64,000 nt of DNA from assembly GCF_014648575.1 (NCBI RefSeq), contig NZ_BMRJ01000002.1:532683-596682 (forward strand), written 5' to 3'. Position 1 is the first letter of the stretch. Each line of letters begins with the position of its first letter. The DNA comes from Agromyces mediolanus. GTDB lineage: Bacteria > Actinomycetota > Actinomycetes > Actinomycetales > Microbacteriaceae. The notes under the pieces were generated by a model. The model had not been told where the DNA came from. It saw nothing but the letters and a program-made list of their open reading frames with translations, and made no database searches. A program made the translations under genes and the position numbers. Positions 1 to 7,173 of this stretch are shown here, piece after piece.

Positions 1-2
1 CC

Positions 3-149
3 GGCGGTTCGGCCGGCGGCGTCGACCTCGGTGGCCTCCTCGGGGGCCTGTTCGGCGGCGGATCCGGCGGCGGCTCGCAGGCGCAGGGCGGCGGGCTCGG
101 TGATCTGCTCGGCGGCCTCGGCGGCCTCCTCGGCGGCGGCAAGCGCTGA
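3..149 (+). CDS. C-terminal tail of a glycine-rich protein, cut by the window edge
   Basis: An open frame enters from the left edge and stops at TGA 147-149. The 48 visible residues are almost only Gly, Leu and Ser, in repeats of the form GGLLGG and GDLLGGLGG, ending in GGGKR. Tails of this kind occur at the end of DUF937/YidB-like and other small actinobacterial proteins, but no diagnostic domain is visible, so no function is assigned. It ends 34 bases before the next gene, which has its own promoter, so the two need not be co-transcribed. Confidence 0.6.
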   Translation, partial: GGSAGGVDLGGLLGGLFGGGSGGGSQAQGGGLGDLLGGLGGLLGGGKR

Positions 150-171
150 TCCTGCGGACACCCCGCCCGTC

Positions 172-177
172 TAGACT
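172..177 (+). promoter_or_regulatory. Leaderless -10 box of the MaoC pair
   Basis: TAGACT is followed by exactly six bases (GGCGGG) and then the GTG start at 184. The expected transcription start coincides with the start codon, and no Shine-Dalgarno sequence is present. Confidence 0.6.
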
Positions 178-183
178 GGCGGG

Positions 184-630
184 GTGTCCGTGAATCCCGA
201 ACTCGTCGGCCGGGAGTTCCCGCCGACCGCGCCGTACCTCGTCGGCCGCGAGAAGGTGCGCGAGTTCGCCCGCGCCGTGCTCGCCTCCACGCCGATCTCG
301 CTCGACCCCGAGGCCGCTCGGGCGGCCGGGTACGCCGACGTCGTCGCTCCGCCGACCTTCGCCGTCGTCATCCAGGAGCAGACGCTCGCGCAGCTGCTCG
401 CCGAGCCCGACGCGGGCATCGACTTCTCGCGCGTCGTGCACGGCAGCCAGCAGTTCGTGCAGAGCCGGCCGATCGTCGCCGGCGACCTGCTCACCGCGGC
501 GCTCGCCGTCACGAGCGTGAAGTCGCTCGGTGCGCACGCCATGGTGACCGCCGAGTCCACGATCACCGACGCCGACGGTGCGCACGTCGTCACCGCGATC
601 TCGACGCTCGTCGTGCGAGGGGAGGACTGA
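184..630 (+). CDS. MaoC-like dehydratase subunit, N-terminal hot-dog type (HadA-like)
   Basis: 148 residues with a GTG start. The fold is that of the FAS1/MaoC-like N-terminal hot-dog domain: an opening NPELVGREFPP, a central APPTFAVVIQEQ strand-helix and the RVVHGSQQFVQSRPIVAGD segment. In mycobacteria, HadA-type subunits of this shape pair with a catalytic HadB-like subunit to dehydrate 3-hydroxyacyl thioesters. The gene overlaps the following MaoC gene by one base (TGATG), so the two are translationally coupled and probably form a heterodimer. This subunit lacks the usual Asp/His catalytic motif, which is carried by its partner. The physiological substrate cannot be told from the sequence. 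Confidence 0.8.
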   Translation: MSVNPELVGREFPPTAPYLVGREKVREFARAVLASTPISLDPEAARAAGYADVVAPPTFAVVIQEQTLAQLLAEPDAGIDFSRVVHGSQQFVQSRPIVAGDLLTAALAVTSVKSLGAHAMVTAESTITDADGAHVVTAISTLVVRGED

Positions 631-1079
631 TGGCCGCGCCGCAGACCCCGGAGTTCGCCTCGCTCGCGGTGGGCGACGTCGTCGCCGAGCAGAGCTTCGC
701 GCTCACCCGCGACACGCTCGTCCGCTACGCGGGCGCCTCGGGCGACTTCAACCCGATCCACTACCGCGACGACGTCGCCAAGGCGGTCGGCCTGCCGGGC
801 GTGCTCGCCCACGGCATGCTCACGATGGGCTTCGCCGTGCAGCCGGTCGTCGACTGGGCGGTCGACCCCGGCCGCGTCGTCGACTACCAGGTGCGCTTCA
901 CCCGGCCCGTGGTCGTCGACCCCGAGCTGGGCGCCGTCGTGCAGGTCGTCGCGAAGGTCGGTCAGCTGGATGCCGAGGCCGCCGTCGCCCGCATCGATCT
1001 CACCGTGAAGGTGGGCGACGAGACCGTGCTCGGCAAGGCGCAGGTGCGCGTCGAGCTCGGCGACCGCGGCGGACGATGA
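630..1079 (+). CDS. MaoC-family (R)-hydratase/dehydratase subunit (HadB-like)
   Basis: 149 residues. The hydratase-2 motif is clear: YAGASGDFNPIHYRDDVA followed by GVLAHGMLTMGF, giving the Asp-x-Asn-x-x-His catalytic signature near residues 39-46. It is the catalytic half of the pair with the upstream gene and probably acts on fatty-acyl thioesters in the cytoplasm. The start codon shares a base with the upstream stop. Its own stop overlaps the start of murB (ATGA at 1076-1079), so the three genes form one translationally coupled operon. A MaoC pair directly before murB is a common actinobacterial arrangement, as far as I recall. Confidence 0.85.
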   Translation: MAAPQTPEFASLAVGDVVAEQSFALTRDTLVRYAGASGDFNPIHYRDDVAKAVGLPGVLAHGMLTMGFAVQPVVDWAVDPGRVVDYQVRFTRPVVVDPELGAVVQVVAKVGQLDAEAAVARIDLTVKVGDETVLGKAQVRVELGDRGGR

Positions 1080-2266
1080 CGGGCGCGAGCTTCGCCGAGC
1101 TCACGACGCTCCGCCTCGGCGGGCCGATCGCCCGGCTCGTGACGGCGACCACGCAGCGCGACCTCGTCGACCTGCTGCACGGCGTCTGGGGATCGGGCGA
1201 GCCCTGGCTCGTGCTCGGCGGCGGCTCGAACCTCGTCGCGGGCGACGAGGGCTTCGACGGCACGGTCGTGCGCATCGCGACGAACGGCATCGAGGTGCTG
1301 CCCGACGCCCCCGAGGGCTCGGTGCGGCTGCGCGTGCAGGCGGGCGAGAACTGGGACGGCTTCATCGCCTGGACCGTCGCGCACGGCTACTCGGGGCTCG
1401 AGGCGCTCTCGGGCATCCCCGGCTCCGTCGGCGCCGCCCCGGTGCAGAACATCGGCGCCTACGGACAGGAGCTGTCGGAGGCGCTGCTCGGGGTCTGGCT
1501 CCTCGACGAGGGCGCGGACGCCCCGCGCTGGATGCCGGCCGACGAGCTCGAGCTCGGCTACCGCACCTCGGTGCTGAAGCAGGGGCTCGCCGGCGTCGTC
1601 GTCGCCGTCGAGGTGCAGCTGCACGACACGGCCGCCGAGCGCGCCGTGCTCGGCGAGGCGATCGGCCGGCCCATCGCCTACGCCCAGCTCGCCGCCGCAC
1701 TCGGCGTGCAGCCGGGCGACCGCGCGCCGGTCGCGAAGGTGCGCGAGACCGTGCTGGCCCTGCGCGGCTCGAAGGGCATGGTGCTCGATCCCGACGACCC
1801 CGACTCGGTGAGCGCCGGCTCCTTCTTCACGAACCCGATCGTCACCGAGCGGGTGGCGCGCACGCTGCCCGCCGACGCCCCGCGCTGGTACCTCGAGCCC
1901 GAGCAGCCCGACGAGGTGGTGCCGCTCTCGCGGCTCGCCTCGCACTCGCCGCTCGACGCCTTCCTCGAGCTGCAGGCCGAGCTCGCCGCCGCCGACGAGG
2001 AGCCGGCCGCCGACGCCGCGCCGGCCGAGCCGCTCGTGAAGCTCTCGGCCGCGTGGCTCATCGAGCAGTCCGGCATCCGCCGCGGCTTCGCACTGCCCGG
2101 CTCGCGCGCCGCGGTCTCCTCGAAGCACACCCTCGCACTCACGAACCGGGGCGGGGCCACGGCCGCCGAGCTCGCCGAGCTCGCGCGCTACGTGCGCCAC
2201 CGCGTGCAGGCCGAGTTCGGCATCGTGCTGCACCCGGAGCCCGTGCTCGTCGGCGTCGAGATCTAG
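1076..2266 (+). CDS. murB: UDP-N-acetylmuramate dehydrogenase MurB
   Basis: 396 residues. The enzyme reduces UDP-GlcNAc-enolpyruvate to UDP-MurNAc with NADPH and FAD, the second committed step of peptidoglycan synthesis. FAD-binding motifs are visible: LTTLRLGGPIARLV at the start, GGGSNLVAGDEGF and GSVGAAPVQNIGAYGQE. The catalytic serine loop is SAGSFFTNP, and the C-terminal HPEPVLVG carries the conserved glutamate. The start at 1076 is fixed by the four-base overlap with the preceding stop and by the N-terminal homology; the frame is open further upstream but that part is a shadow. About 35 extra acidic/Pro-Ala-rich residues lie between NPIV and KLSAAWLIE, where most MurB proteins have a short loop. 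Confidence 0.95.
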   Translation: MTGASFAELTTLRLGGPIARLVTATTQRDLVDLLHGVWGSGEPWLVLGGGSNLVAGDEGFDGTVVRIATNGIEVLPDAPEGSVRLRVQAGENWDGFIAWTVAHGYSGLEALSGIPGSVGAAPVQNIGAYGQELSEALLGVWLLDEGADAPRWMPADELELGYRTSVLKQGLAGVVVAVEVQLHDTAAERAVLGEAIGRPIAYAQLAAALGVQPGDRAPVAKVRETVLALRGSKGMVLDPDDPDSVSAGSFFTNPIVTERVARTLPADAPRWYLEPEQPDEVVPLSRLASHSPLDAFLELQAELAAADEEPAADAAPAEPLVKLSAAWLIEQSGIRRGFALPGSRAAVSSKHTLALTNRGGATAAELAELARYVRHRVQAEFGIVLHPEPVLVGVEI

Positions 2267-2302
2267 CCGTCTCGATCGCGGCGCTCGACGACGGCTCGCG
2301 AC

Positions 2303-2506
2303 TCAGCCGGTCTCGCCGCCGAAGGCGCGGCGGGTGAGCGCCTGCACGTCGCGGTCGATCGTCGCGAGCTCCGTGCGGAGTTCGGCGGTGGCCCGCCCGA
2401 TCTCGGCGCGGAACAGCGAACTCAGGTGCACGGTCTGCCAGCTCGTCATGCCGATGACGACGCTCGCGAACACCCCGATGAGCACCCAGCTCTGCACCTC
2501 GGTCAT
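2303..2506 (-). CDS. Small membrane-anchored protein, unknown function
   Basis: 67 residues. One N-terminal transmembrane helix (SWVLIGVFASVVIGMTSW) is followed by an amphipathic, probably coiled-coil stretch (LFRAEIGRATAELRTELATI). A strong ribosome binding site, AGGAGGAGG, lies six bases before the ATG, which argues that this small frame is translated. Proteins of this plan are common next to biosynthetic genes in actinobacteria and often have no assigned role. It stands alone, convergent with murB. Confidence 0.6.
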   Translation of the reverse strand: MTEVQSWVLIGVFASVVIGMTSWQTVHLSSLFRAEIGRATAELRTELATIDRDVQALTRRAFGGETG

Positions 2507-2631
2507 CGCACCCTCCTCCTGTCTCGGCCCCCGGTGTTTCGACCCTATGCGATCCGTCGGGCGCCGTCGGGTTCGGGCCTGAAGCTGTGGAGCGTTCCGT
2601 CACAGGCGGCAGTGGGGAGGAGCAGGCGGGC

Positions 2632-2637
2632 TAGGCT
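2632..2637 (+). promoter_or_regulatory. Leaderless -10 box
   Basis: TAGGCT, six-base spacer CGGCGG, then GTG at 2644. Confidence 0.6.
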
Positions 2638-2643
2638 CGGCGG

Positions 2644-3015
2644 GTGGACCGCAGCGACTTCATCGAACACCGCCGCCCGGACGGCGAGCTCGTCGGCTGG
2701 CTGCGCCCCGAGGGCGAGGGCTTCGTGCCCGTCGACCTGCTCGGGCGCGAGCACGGCGGCGCCGTCGACTGGCTCGACGGCGAGACGCTGCTCGAGGATC
2801 TCGGCATCCGCTACCTCGCCGACCCCTACGTGCTGCGCCTCGAGAACGGCACCGAGCTGCGCGTGCGGATCACCGAGGTGAGCACCCGCGGCATCGTCGT
2901 GAAGAAGGACGACTTCGGGGCGATCGACGCGCCGCTCGTGCGCTACGAGCTCGCCTGGCCGATGCCGCCGGAGCTGACGCCGCTCGGAGACCGGGAGCTG
3001 CCCGCCGCCTGGTGA
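2644..3015 (+). CDS. Conserved hypothetical protein (123 residues)
   Basis: The start is the GTG behind a TAGGCT box. The protein is soluble, acidic and has the look of a small beta-rich domain (GWLRPEGEGFVPVDLLGRE, LENGTELRVRITEVSTRGIVVKKDDFG). No signal peptide or membrane segment is present. I do not recognise a named family; short proteins of this type are frequent unannotated neighbours in Microbacteriaceae. Its 3' end overlaps the oppositely oriented gene at 2943-3416 by 73 bases, so the two genes are convergent and interlocked. Confidence 0.65.
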   Translation: MDRSDFIEHRRPDGELVGWLRPEGEGFVPVDLLGREHGGAVDWLDGETLLEDLGIRYLADPYVLRLENGTELRVRITEVSTRGIVVKKDDFGAIDAPLVRYELAWPMPPELTPLGDRELPAAW

Positions 3016-3416
3016 CCGCGCCGGGCGCGTTCGCCGCGGCGGATGAGCCCGACGATGCCGAAGAGGGCGATCACGACGCCGACGGCGATCACGCCGGAGA
3101 GCACGAGCACGAGCGGATGCACCGAGCCGAGCCAGTCGCCCACGGCGTCGCGCCGCTCCGGCGAGACGAGCAGCCACATCGTCGTGCCGGCGATCGCCAG
3201 GAAGAGCAGCGCCCAGACGAGCGCGCCCCAGCGGATCGTCGGACCCTCGACGGGCGCGGGCGCGGGCGCGGGGGCGGGCAGGGGAGCGGTCGCGGACACG
3301 GGCATGGCCTCCGCCTCGACGACCGGTTCGGGAGCGGGCGCGAGCACCTCGGTCACGGCGGTCTCCTCGGGCTCGGCGTTCGTCTCGGCCTCGCGGTCCG
3401 GGGTGGGCTTCGTCAT
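2943..3416 (-). CDS. Small two-helix membrane protein downstream of a PspC gene
   Basis: 157 residues. The first 60 are acidic and Pro/Ala-rich, then two hydrophobic helices follow (WGALVWALLFLAIAGTTMWL and VLVLSGVIAVGVVIALFGIV) and a basic tail. The start at 3416 overlaps the upstream PspC-protein stop by four bases (ATGA), so it is translationally coupled to that gene and probably works with it in the envelope. No enzyme motif is visible. Its last 73 bases overlap the opposing gene at 2644-3015. A much longer frame continues upstream but runs antisense through real genes. Confidence 0.7.
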   Translation of the reverse strand: MTKPTPDREAETNAEPEETAVTEVLAPAPEPVVEAEAMPVSATAPLPAPAPAPAPVEGPTIRWGALVWALLFLAIAGTTMWLLVSPERRDAVGDWLGSVHPLVLVLSGVIAVGVVIALFGIVGLIRRGERARRGHQAAGSSRSPSGVSSGGIGQASS

Positions 3417-5071
3417 CCCTGCATCTCCGATCGGATCTCGACGTACACGGACCCCGTCCACTGCCGCAGCACGAGGCGGGCGTCCACCGGGCCCTCGTCG
3501 CTCGCGAGGCCGTCCGGGCCGCCGACGACGAAGGGTCGCCGGGTGTCGGGCCCGATGGCCGACATCCCGCCGTTCTCGTCGGTGACCCAGATCGTGACGC
3601 CGCCGGCGTCCGAGGCGTCCAGCTGCAGCCGGTCGCCGTCGTCGATCGTGATCCAGGCCTGCCCGATGCCCTGCGAGAGCTCGACCGTCGCCGGCCCCTC
3701 CGCCGCCGAGCCGGGCGTCGTGTACAGGCTCAGGTAGGCGTCGCCGAGCGGCTGCACGAGGCGCTGCGGCGTCGAGAGCGAGATCGAGGCGTTCGGCCCG
3801 ATCAGCCGGCCCTCGGGCAGCACCGCCGCGATCGCGGTCGCCGCGAGCATCACGAGGGTCGTGGCCGAGGCGAAGAAGGCGAGCCAGCCGCTGCGGCGCC
3901 GGCGCAGCGCGGCGATCACCATCGCCACGGCGAATACGCAGACGGCGGTCGCGAGCGCGAGCGGGACGGCGAAGCCGTCGGTGCTCGCGCTCGACATCGC
4001 GGCGATGGCGGCGACCGCGCCGCCGACGATCGCGAGGCCGAGCGCGGTGAACACGAACGCGGCGCTCGCCCGAGGACGGCTCGCCCGGCGGGCGGCGCGG
4101 GCGGCGTCGGCCCGCGCCATGAGCTCGCGGGCCTGCGCGCGGTTCTCCTCGGCCGCGGCGGCGCGGGCGCGGCGGTCGGCCTCGGCCTGACCGGCGCGCC
4201 ACTCGGCGTGCTCGGCGCGCCACGCATCGTGGCTCTGGCGCCAGGCGCCGAGCTCTTCGCCCGAGGCGTCCGGGCCCGGCTCGAGCGGCGGCGGGGGCGG
4301 CGGGGCGGGCGCGGGCGGCGCCTCCCCGGCGAAGGCAGCGGTGGTCGCGGTGGTCGCGGCGGATGCCTCGGGGGCGCCGGATGCCTCGGGCGCAGTCGCG
4401 GACCCGGACCCCGCCCCGGTCTCGGCGGGAGCCGACTGCGGGGCGGCCTGCGCCGGGGCCGGCCGGGCCGAGGCATCCACGCCGCCGGTGGCGCTCGCGC
4501 GCCGGACGAGCCACACCACGAGCGCGGCGAGGCCGCCGAGCAGCAGCAGCACCCAGAACAGTCGCAGCGGCACCGAGAGATCGAAGCCGAACAGCGGGTC
4601 GGGCAGCGTCGGCAGATCGGGCCACCAGCGCCAGCCGAGCCAGCCGCCCTGCACGAGCGGGATGATCCCGACGACCGTCAGCACGGCGATGCCGGCGAGG
4701 GCCGGGTCGACGACCCCGCGGAAGAGCTGCTCGAGGTGGATGCGCCCCTCGAGGTCGGGCAGCAGCAGCCAGGCGGCCGCGTAGATCAGCAGGAACGGCG
4801 CACCGAGCACGGCCAGCACCACGACGATGCCGCGCACGAGGATCGGGTCGAGGCCGATCCGCGCGGCCACGCCGGCGCAGACGCCGCCGATCCAGCCCTC
4901 GCGGCGCGGCACCCCGGCCCGGCGCAGATCGGCGAAGAAGCCGCTGCCCGGGCCGCCGTTCGGAGCCGAACCGCCCGCTCCGCCACCGGTGCCCCGGCCG
5001 TCGGTCGTGCGTTCCCCCTGCTCGTCCCGCGGCGCCTCGGCGTCGTGGGGAGCGGTGCGATTCGTCTCCAT
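3413..5071 (-). CDS. PspC-domain multi-pass membrane protein (envelope-stress type)
   Basis: 552 residues. A hydrophilic Gly-rich N-terminus precedes a PspC domain (residues about 47-110: REGWIGGVCAGVAARIGLD, then hydrophobic helices ending YAAAWLLLPDLEG). Two or three further transmembrane helices follow, then a long Pro/Ala/Glu-rich cytoplasmic linker (about 200-330), a second group of helices and a C-terminal extracytoplasmic domain rich in beta strands, with similarity in plan to LiaF-like C-terminal domains. The start at 5071 is chosen because a CAGCAT box sits six bases upstream and the PspC domain follows closely; the frame could begin at 5194 but that would overlap the divergent promoter. 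It is divergent from a kinase that carries the same domain, suggesting a shared stress-sensing module. Confidence 0.8.
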   Translation of the reverse strand: METNRTAPHDAEAPRDEQGERTTDGRGTGGGAGGSAPNGGPGSGFFADLRRAGVPRREGWIGGVCAGVAARIGLDPILVRGIVVVLAVLGAPFLLIYAAAWLLLPDLEGRIHLEQLFRGVVDPALAGIAVLTVVGIIPLVQGGWLGWRWWPDLPTLPDPLFGFDLSVPLRLFWVLLLLGGLAALVVWLVRRASATGGVDASARPAPAQAAPQSAPAETGAGSGSATAPEASGAPEASAATTATTAAFAGEAPPAPAPPPPPPLEPGPDASGEELGAWRQSHDAWRAEHAEWRAGQAEADRRARAAAAEENRAQARELMARADAARAARRASRPRASAAFVFTALGLAIVGGAVAAIAAMSSASTDGFAVPLALATAVCVFAVAMVIAALRRRRSGWLAFFASATTLVMLAATAIAAVLPEGRLIGPNASISLSTPQRLVQPLGDAYLSLYTTPGSAAEGPATVELSQGIGQAWITIDDGDRLQLDASDAGGVTIWVTDENGGMSAIGPDTRRPFVVGGPDGLASDEGPVDARLVLRQWTGSVYVEIRSEMQG

Positions 5072-5077
5072 GCCTCG

Positions 5078-5083
5078 ATGCTG
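5078..5083 (-). promoter_or_regulatory. Leaderless -10 box of the PspC gene
   Basis: On the minus strand: CAGCAT, spacer CGAGGC, ATG at 5071. Confidence 0.45.
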
Positions 5084-5186
5084 GCGCACCCGGGCTCCCG
5101 CCCGCGATGGGGTGAACCCCTGATTCGACCCTGAACGAGGCCCGGGGGCGGTCGGGGCGACGGCCCGGTCTGCTTGGATGGCAGGC

Positions 5187-6386
5187 ATGAGCACCGCCCC
5201 CGCGACGGGCGACGACCGCGTCGTGCCCCGCCTCGCCCGCCCGCGCGACTGCGTGGCGACGGGCGTCGCCGCAGGCCTCGCCGAGCACCTCGGCTGGCCC
5301 GTCGCGCTCGTGCGGCTCGGCTTCGCGCTGACGAGCCTCGTCGGTGGGGCGGGCCTGCTGCTCTACCTCTGGCTCTGGGCGCTCACGCCCTGGCAGCCGG
5401 GCGAGCAGGCGCCGAAGCGTCGCGCCCCCGTCGCCTGGATCCTCCTCGCGGCCGCCGCCGTGCCGCTCGGCCTCGCCGCGGTCTCGGGCGGACCGCCCAC
5501 GGGCGGGCCCGCCTGGTTCTGGCCGGCGCTCGCGGGCGTCGGGCTCATCGTGGCGGCGTCCGCCTGGGCGGGCTTCCTCGACCGGCCCGACGCCGACCGC
5601 GGCCCGCGGCACGAGTTCGCCGTGCGGATCGTCGCGACGGTCGTCCTCGCCCTCGTCGCCGTCGTGATCGTGTTCGGACCGGCCGCGAGCGAGGCGCCGC
5701 GGCCCGCCTTCGCGGTCGCCCTCGCCGCGGTGGCCGGCATCGCCCTCGTCTACGCCCCGACCCTCGTGACCCGGTTCCGGGAGCTGAGCGAGGAGCGCAC
5801 CCGCCGCATCCGCGAGGAGCAGCGCAGCGAGATCGCGGCGCACCTGCATGACTCCGTGCTGCAGACGCTCGCCCTCATCCAGAACCGGGCCGGCGCGACG
5901 AGCGAGGTCGCCCGCATCGCCAGGGCGCAGGAGCGGGAGCTGCGCGAATGGCTCTTCGCCGGCGACGCCGTGCCCGACCGCGACCTCGGCGCCGAGCTGC
6001 GCGAGGTCGCCGCCGTGCTCGAGATCGAGTACCCGGTGAGCGTCGACGTGGTCGTCGTCGGCGAGCAGCGCGAACGCGCCTCCGGCGAGCTCGCCGCCGC
6101 GAGCCGGGAGGCGATGCTGAACGCCGCGCGGCACGCGGGCGGAGAGGTCTCCGTCTACGTGGAGGGCCGCCCGGACGCCGTCGAGGTCTTCGTCCGCGAC
6201 CGCGGCGAGGGCTTCTCGCTCGAGGACGTGCCCGCCGACCGGCTCGGCGTGCGGCAGTCGATCGTCGGCCGGATGCGCCGCGCGGGCGGCGAGGCCGAGG
6301 TCGGCCCCGGGGTCGGCGGCGTCGGCACCCAGGTGCGGCTGCGGATGCCGGCGGCGGCGCCGGGCGAAGGGGGAACGCGTGGCTGA
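5187..6386 (+). CDS. PspC-domain sensor histidine kinase (NarL/LiaS type)
   Basis: 399 residues from the ATG at 5187; an alternative ATG at 5178 would add three residues. An N-terminal PspC domain (about 12-70: LARPRDCVATGVAAGLAEHL) is followed by four more transmembrane helices to about residue 192, then a HisKA_3 dimerisation domain with phospho-acceptor His221 in AAHLHDSVLQTLALIQ. The HATPase domain shows the N box (SREAMLNAARHAGG) and G boxes (RDRGEGFSLED, GVGGVGTQVRLRMP). It autophosphorylates and passes phosphate to the response regulator encoded next, whose start overlaps its stop by eight bases. PspC-kinase fusions are known in actinobacteria as envelope-stress sensors; the signal here is inferred. 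Confidence 0.88.
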   Translation: MSTAPATGDDRVVPRLARPRDCVATGVAAGLAEHLGWPVALVRLGFALTSLVGGAGLLLYLWLWALTPWQPGEQAPKRRAPVAWILLAAAAVPLGLAAVSGGPPTGGPAWFWPALAGVGLIVAASAWAGFLDRPDADRGPRHEFAVRIVATVVLALVAVVIVFGPAASEAPRPAFAVALAAVAGIALVYAPTLVTRFRELSEERTRRIREEQRSEIAAHLHDSVLQTLALIQNRAGATSEVARIARAQERELREWLFAGDAVPDRDLGAELREVAAVLEIEYPVSVDVVVVGEQRERASGELAAASREAMLNAARHAGGEVSVYVEGRPDAVEVFVRDRGEGFSLEDVPADRLGVRQSIVGRMRRAGGEAEVGPGVGGVGTQVRLRMPAAAPGEGGTRG

Positions 6387-7050
6387 GGCATCCGTCCGGG
6401 TCGTCGTCGTCGACGACCACTCGATCTTCCGCTCCGGGCTGAAGGCCGACCTCGACGCCTCGATCGACGTCGTCGGCGAGGCGCACGACGTCGAGTCGGC
6501 GCTCGCCGTCGTCGTCGAGACCGCGCCCGACGTCGTGCTGCTCGACGTGCACCTGCCCGGGCTCGCGGTGCCCGCCGGCAGCACCGGCGGCGCCGAGGTG
6601 ATCCGGCGGGCGGCGCCCGAGCTGCCCGCGACGCGCTTCCTCGCGCTCAGCGTCTCGGACAAGGCGGAGGACGTCGTCGGCGTCATCCGCGCCGGCGCCC
6701 GCGGCTACATCACGAAGGGCTCCTCCGGCGGCGAGGTGAGCCGGGCGGTGCACGCCGTGGCCACCGGCGACGCGGTCTTCTCGCCGAAGCTCGCGGGCTT
6801 CGTGCTCGACGCCTTCGGTGCGGCGGTCGGCGAGACGGCGGTCGCGGGCGACGAGCTCGACCGGCTCTCGGCGCGCGAGCAGGAGGTGATGCGGCTGATC
6901 GCCCGCGGCTACGCGTACAAGGAGGTCGCGGCCGAGCTCTTCATCTCGGTGAAGACGGTGGAGACGCACGTCTCGGCGGTGCTCCGGAAGCTCCAGCTCT
7001 CCAGCCGCCACGAGCTCACCGCCTGGGCGACCGCGCGCCGCCTGCTCTGA
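6379..7050 (+). CDS. NarL/LuxR-family response regulator
   Basis: 223 residues, GTG start overlapping the kinase stop by eight bases. The receiver domain has the acidic pair VDDH at 11-14 and phospho-acceptor Asp56 in VVLLDVHLPG; a small insertion (LAVPAGSTGG) lengthens the loop after the phosphorylation site. The C-terminal LuxR-type helix-turn-helix is complete (about 156-215: LSAREQEVMRLIARGYAYKE, VKTVETHVSAVLRKL). It should regulate the divergent PspC operon or other envelope genes when phosphorylated by its partner; targets are inferred only from the gene order. Confidence 0.9.
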   Translation: MAEASVRVVVVDDHSIFRSGLKADLDASIDVVGEAHDVESALAVVVETAPDVVLLDVHLPGLAVPAGSTGGAEVIRRAAPELPATRFLALSVSDKAEDVVGVIRAGARGYITKGSSGGEVSRAVHAVATGDAVFSPKLAGFVLDAFGAAVGETAVAGDELDRLSAREQEVMRLIARGYAYKEVAAELFISVKTVETHVSAVLRKLQLSSRHELTAWATARRLL

Positions 7051-7067
7051 CCAGCCCCCACCCCGAC

Positions 7068-7095
7068 TTGCCCGACTTTCATGAAAGTCGGGCAA
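7068..7095. repeat. 28-bp perfect palindrome
   Basis: The two 14-base halves (TTGCCCGACTTTCA and its exact complement) meet without a loop, 17 bases after the response-regulator stop. It could act as a terminator stem for the kinase/regulator operon, as a dispersed palindromic repeat, or as a protein-binding site. No T-run follows. Confidence 0.7.
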
Positions 7096-7138
7096 CTCGG
7101 GATCACGGCCGCGGGTCGCGGAATGTGACGTGACGAAA

Positions 7139-7167
7139 TGTGACCGTCACGCGAATCCGGGTACGGT
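7139..7167 (+). promoter_or_regulatory. ppc promoter, leaderless
   Basis: A -35-like TGTGAC (7139-7144) lies 17 bases before TACGGT (7162-7167), which is six bases before the GTG start at 7174. The -35 region carries two copies of AATGTGAC, 15 bases apart, and the short palindrome GTGACCGTCAC, which may be a regulator site. Confidence 0.55.
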
Positions 7168-7173
7168 CGCAGG

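Noticed and set aside
2943..6686. A 1247-codon minus-strand open frame and other very long frames (for example 7140-10286 plus, 7195-9804 minus, 24875-26719 plus, 41808-44279 minus)
   Set aside because: In DNA of this GC content stops are rare on every frame. These frames lie antisense or out of phase to genes with intact family motifs, and their translations are Arg/Pro/His-rich low-complexity sequence. Only the embedded real segments (such as 2943-3416) are kept.
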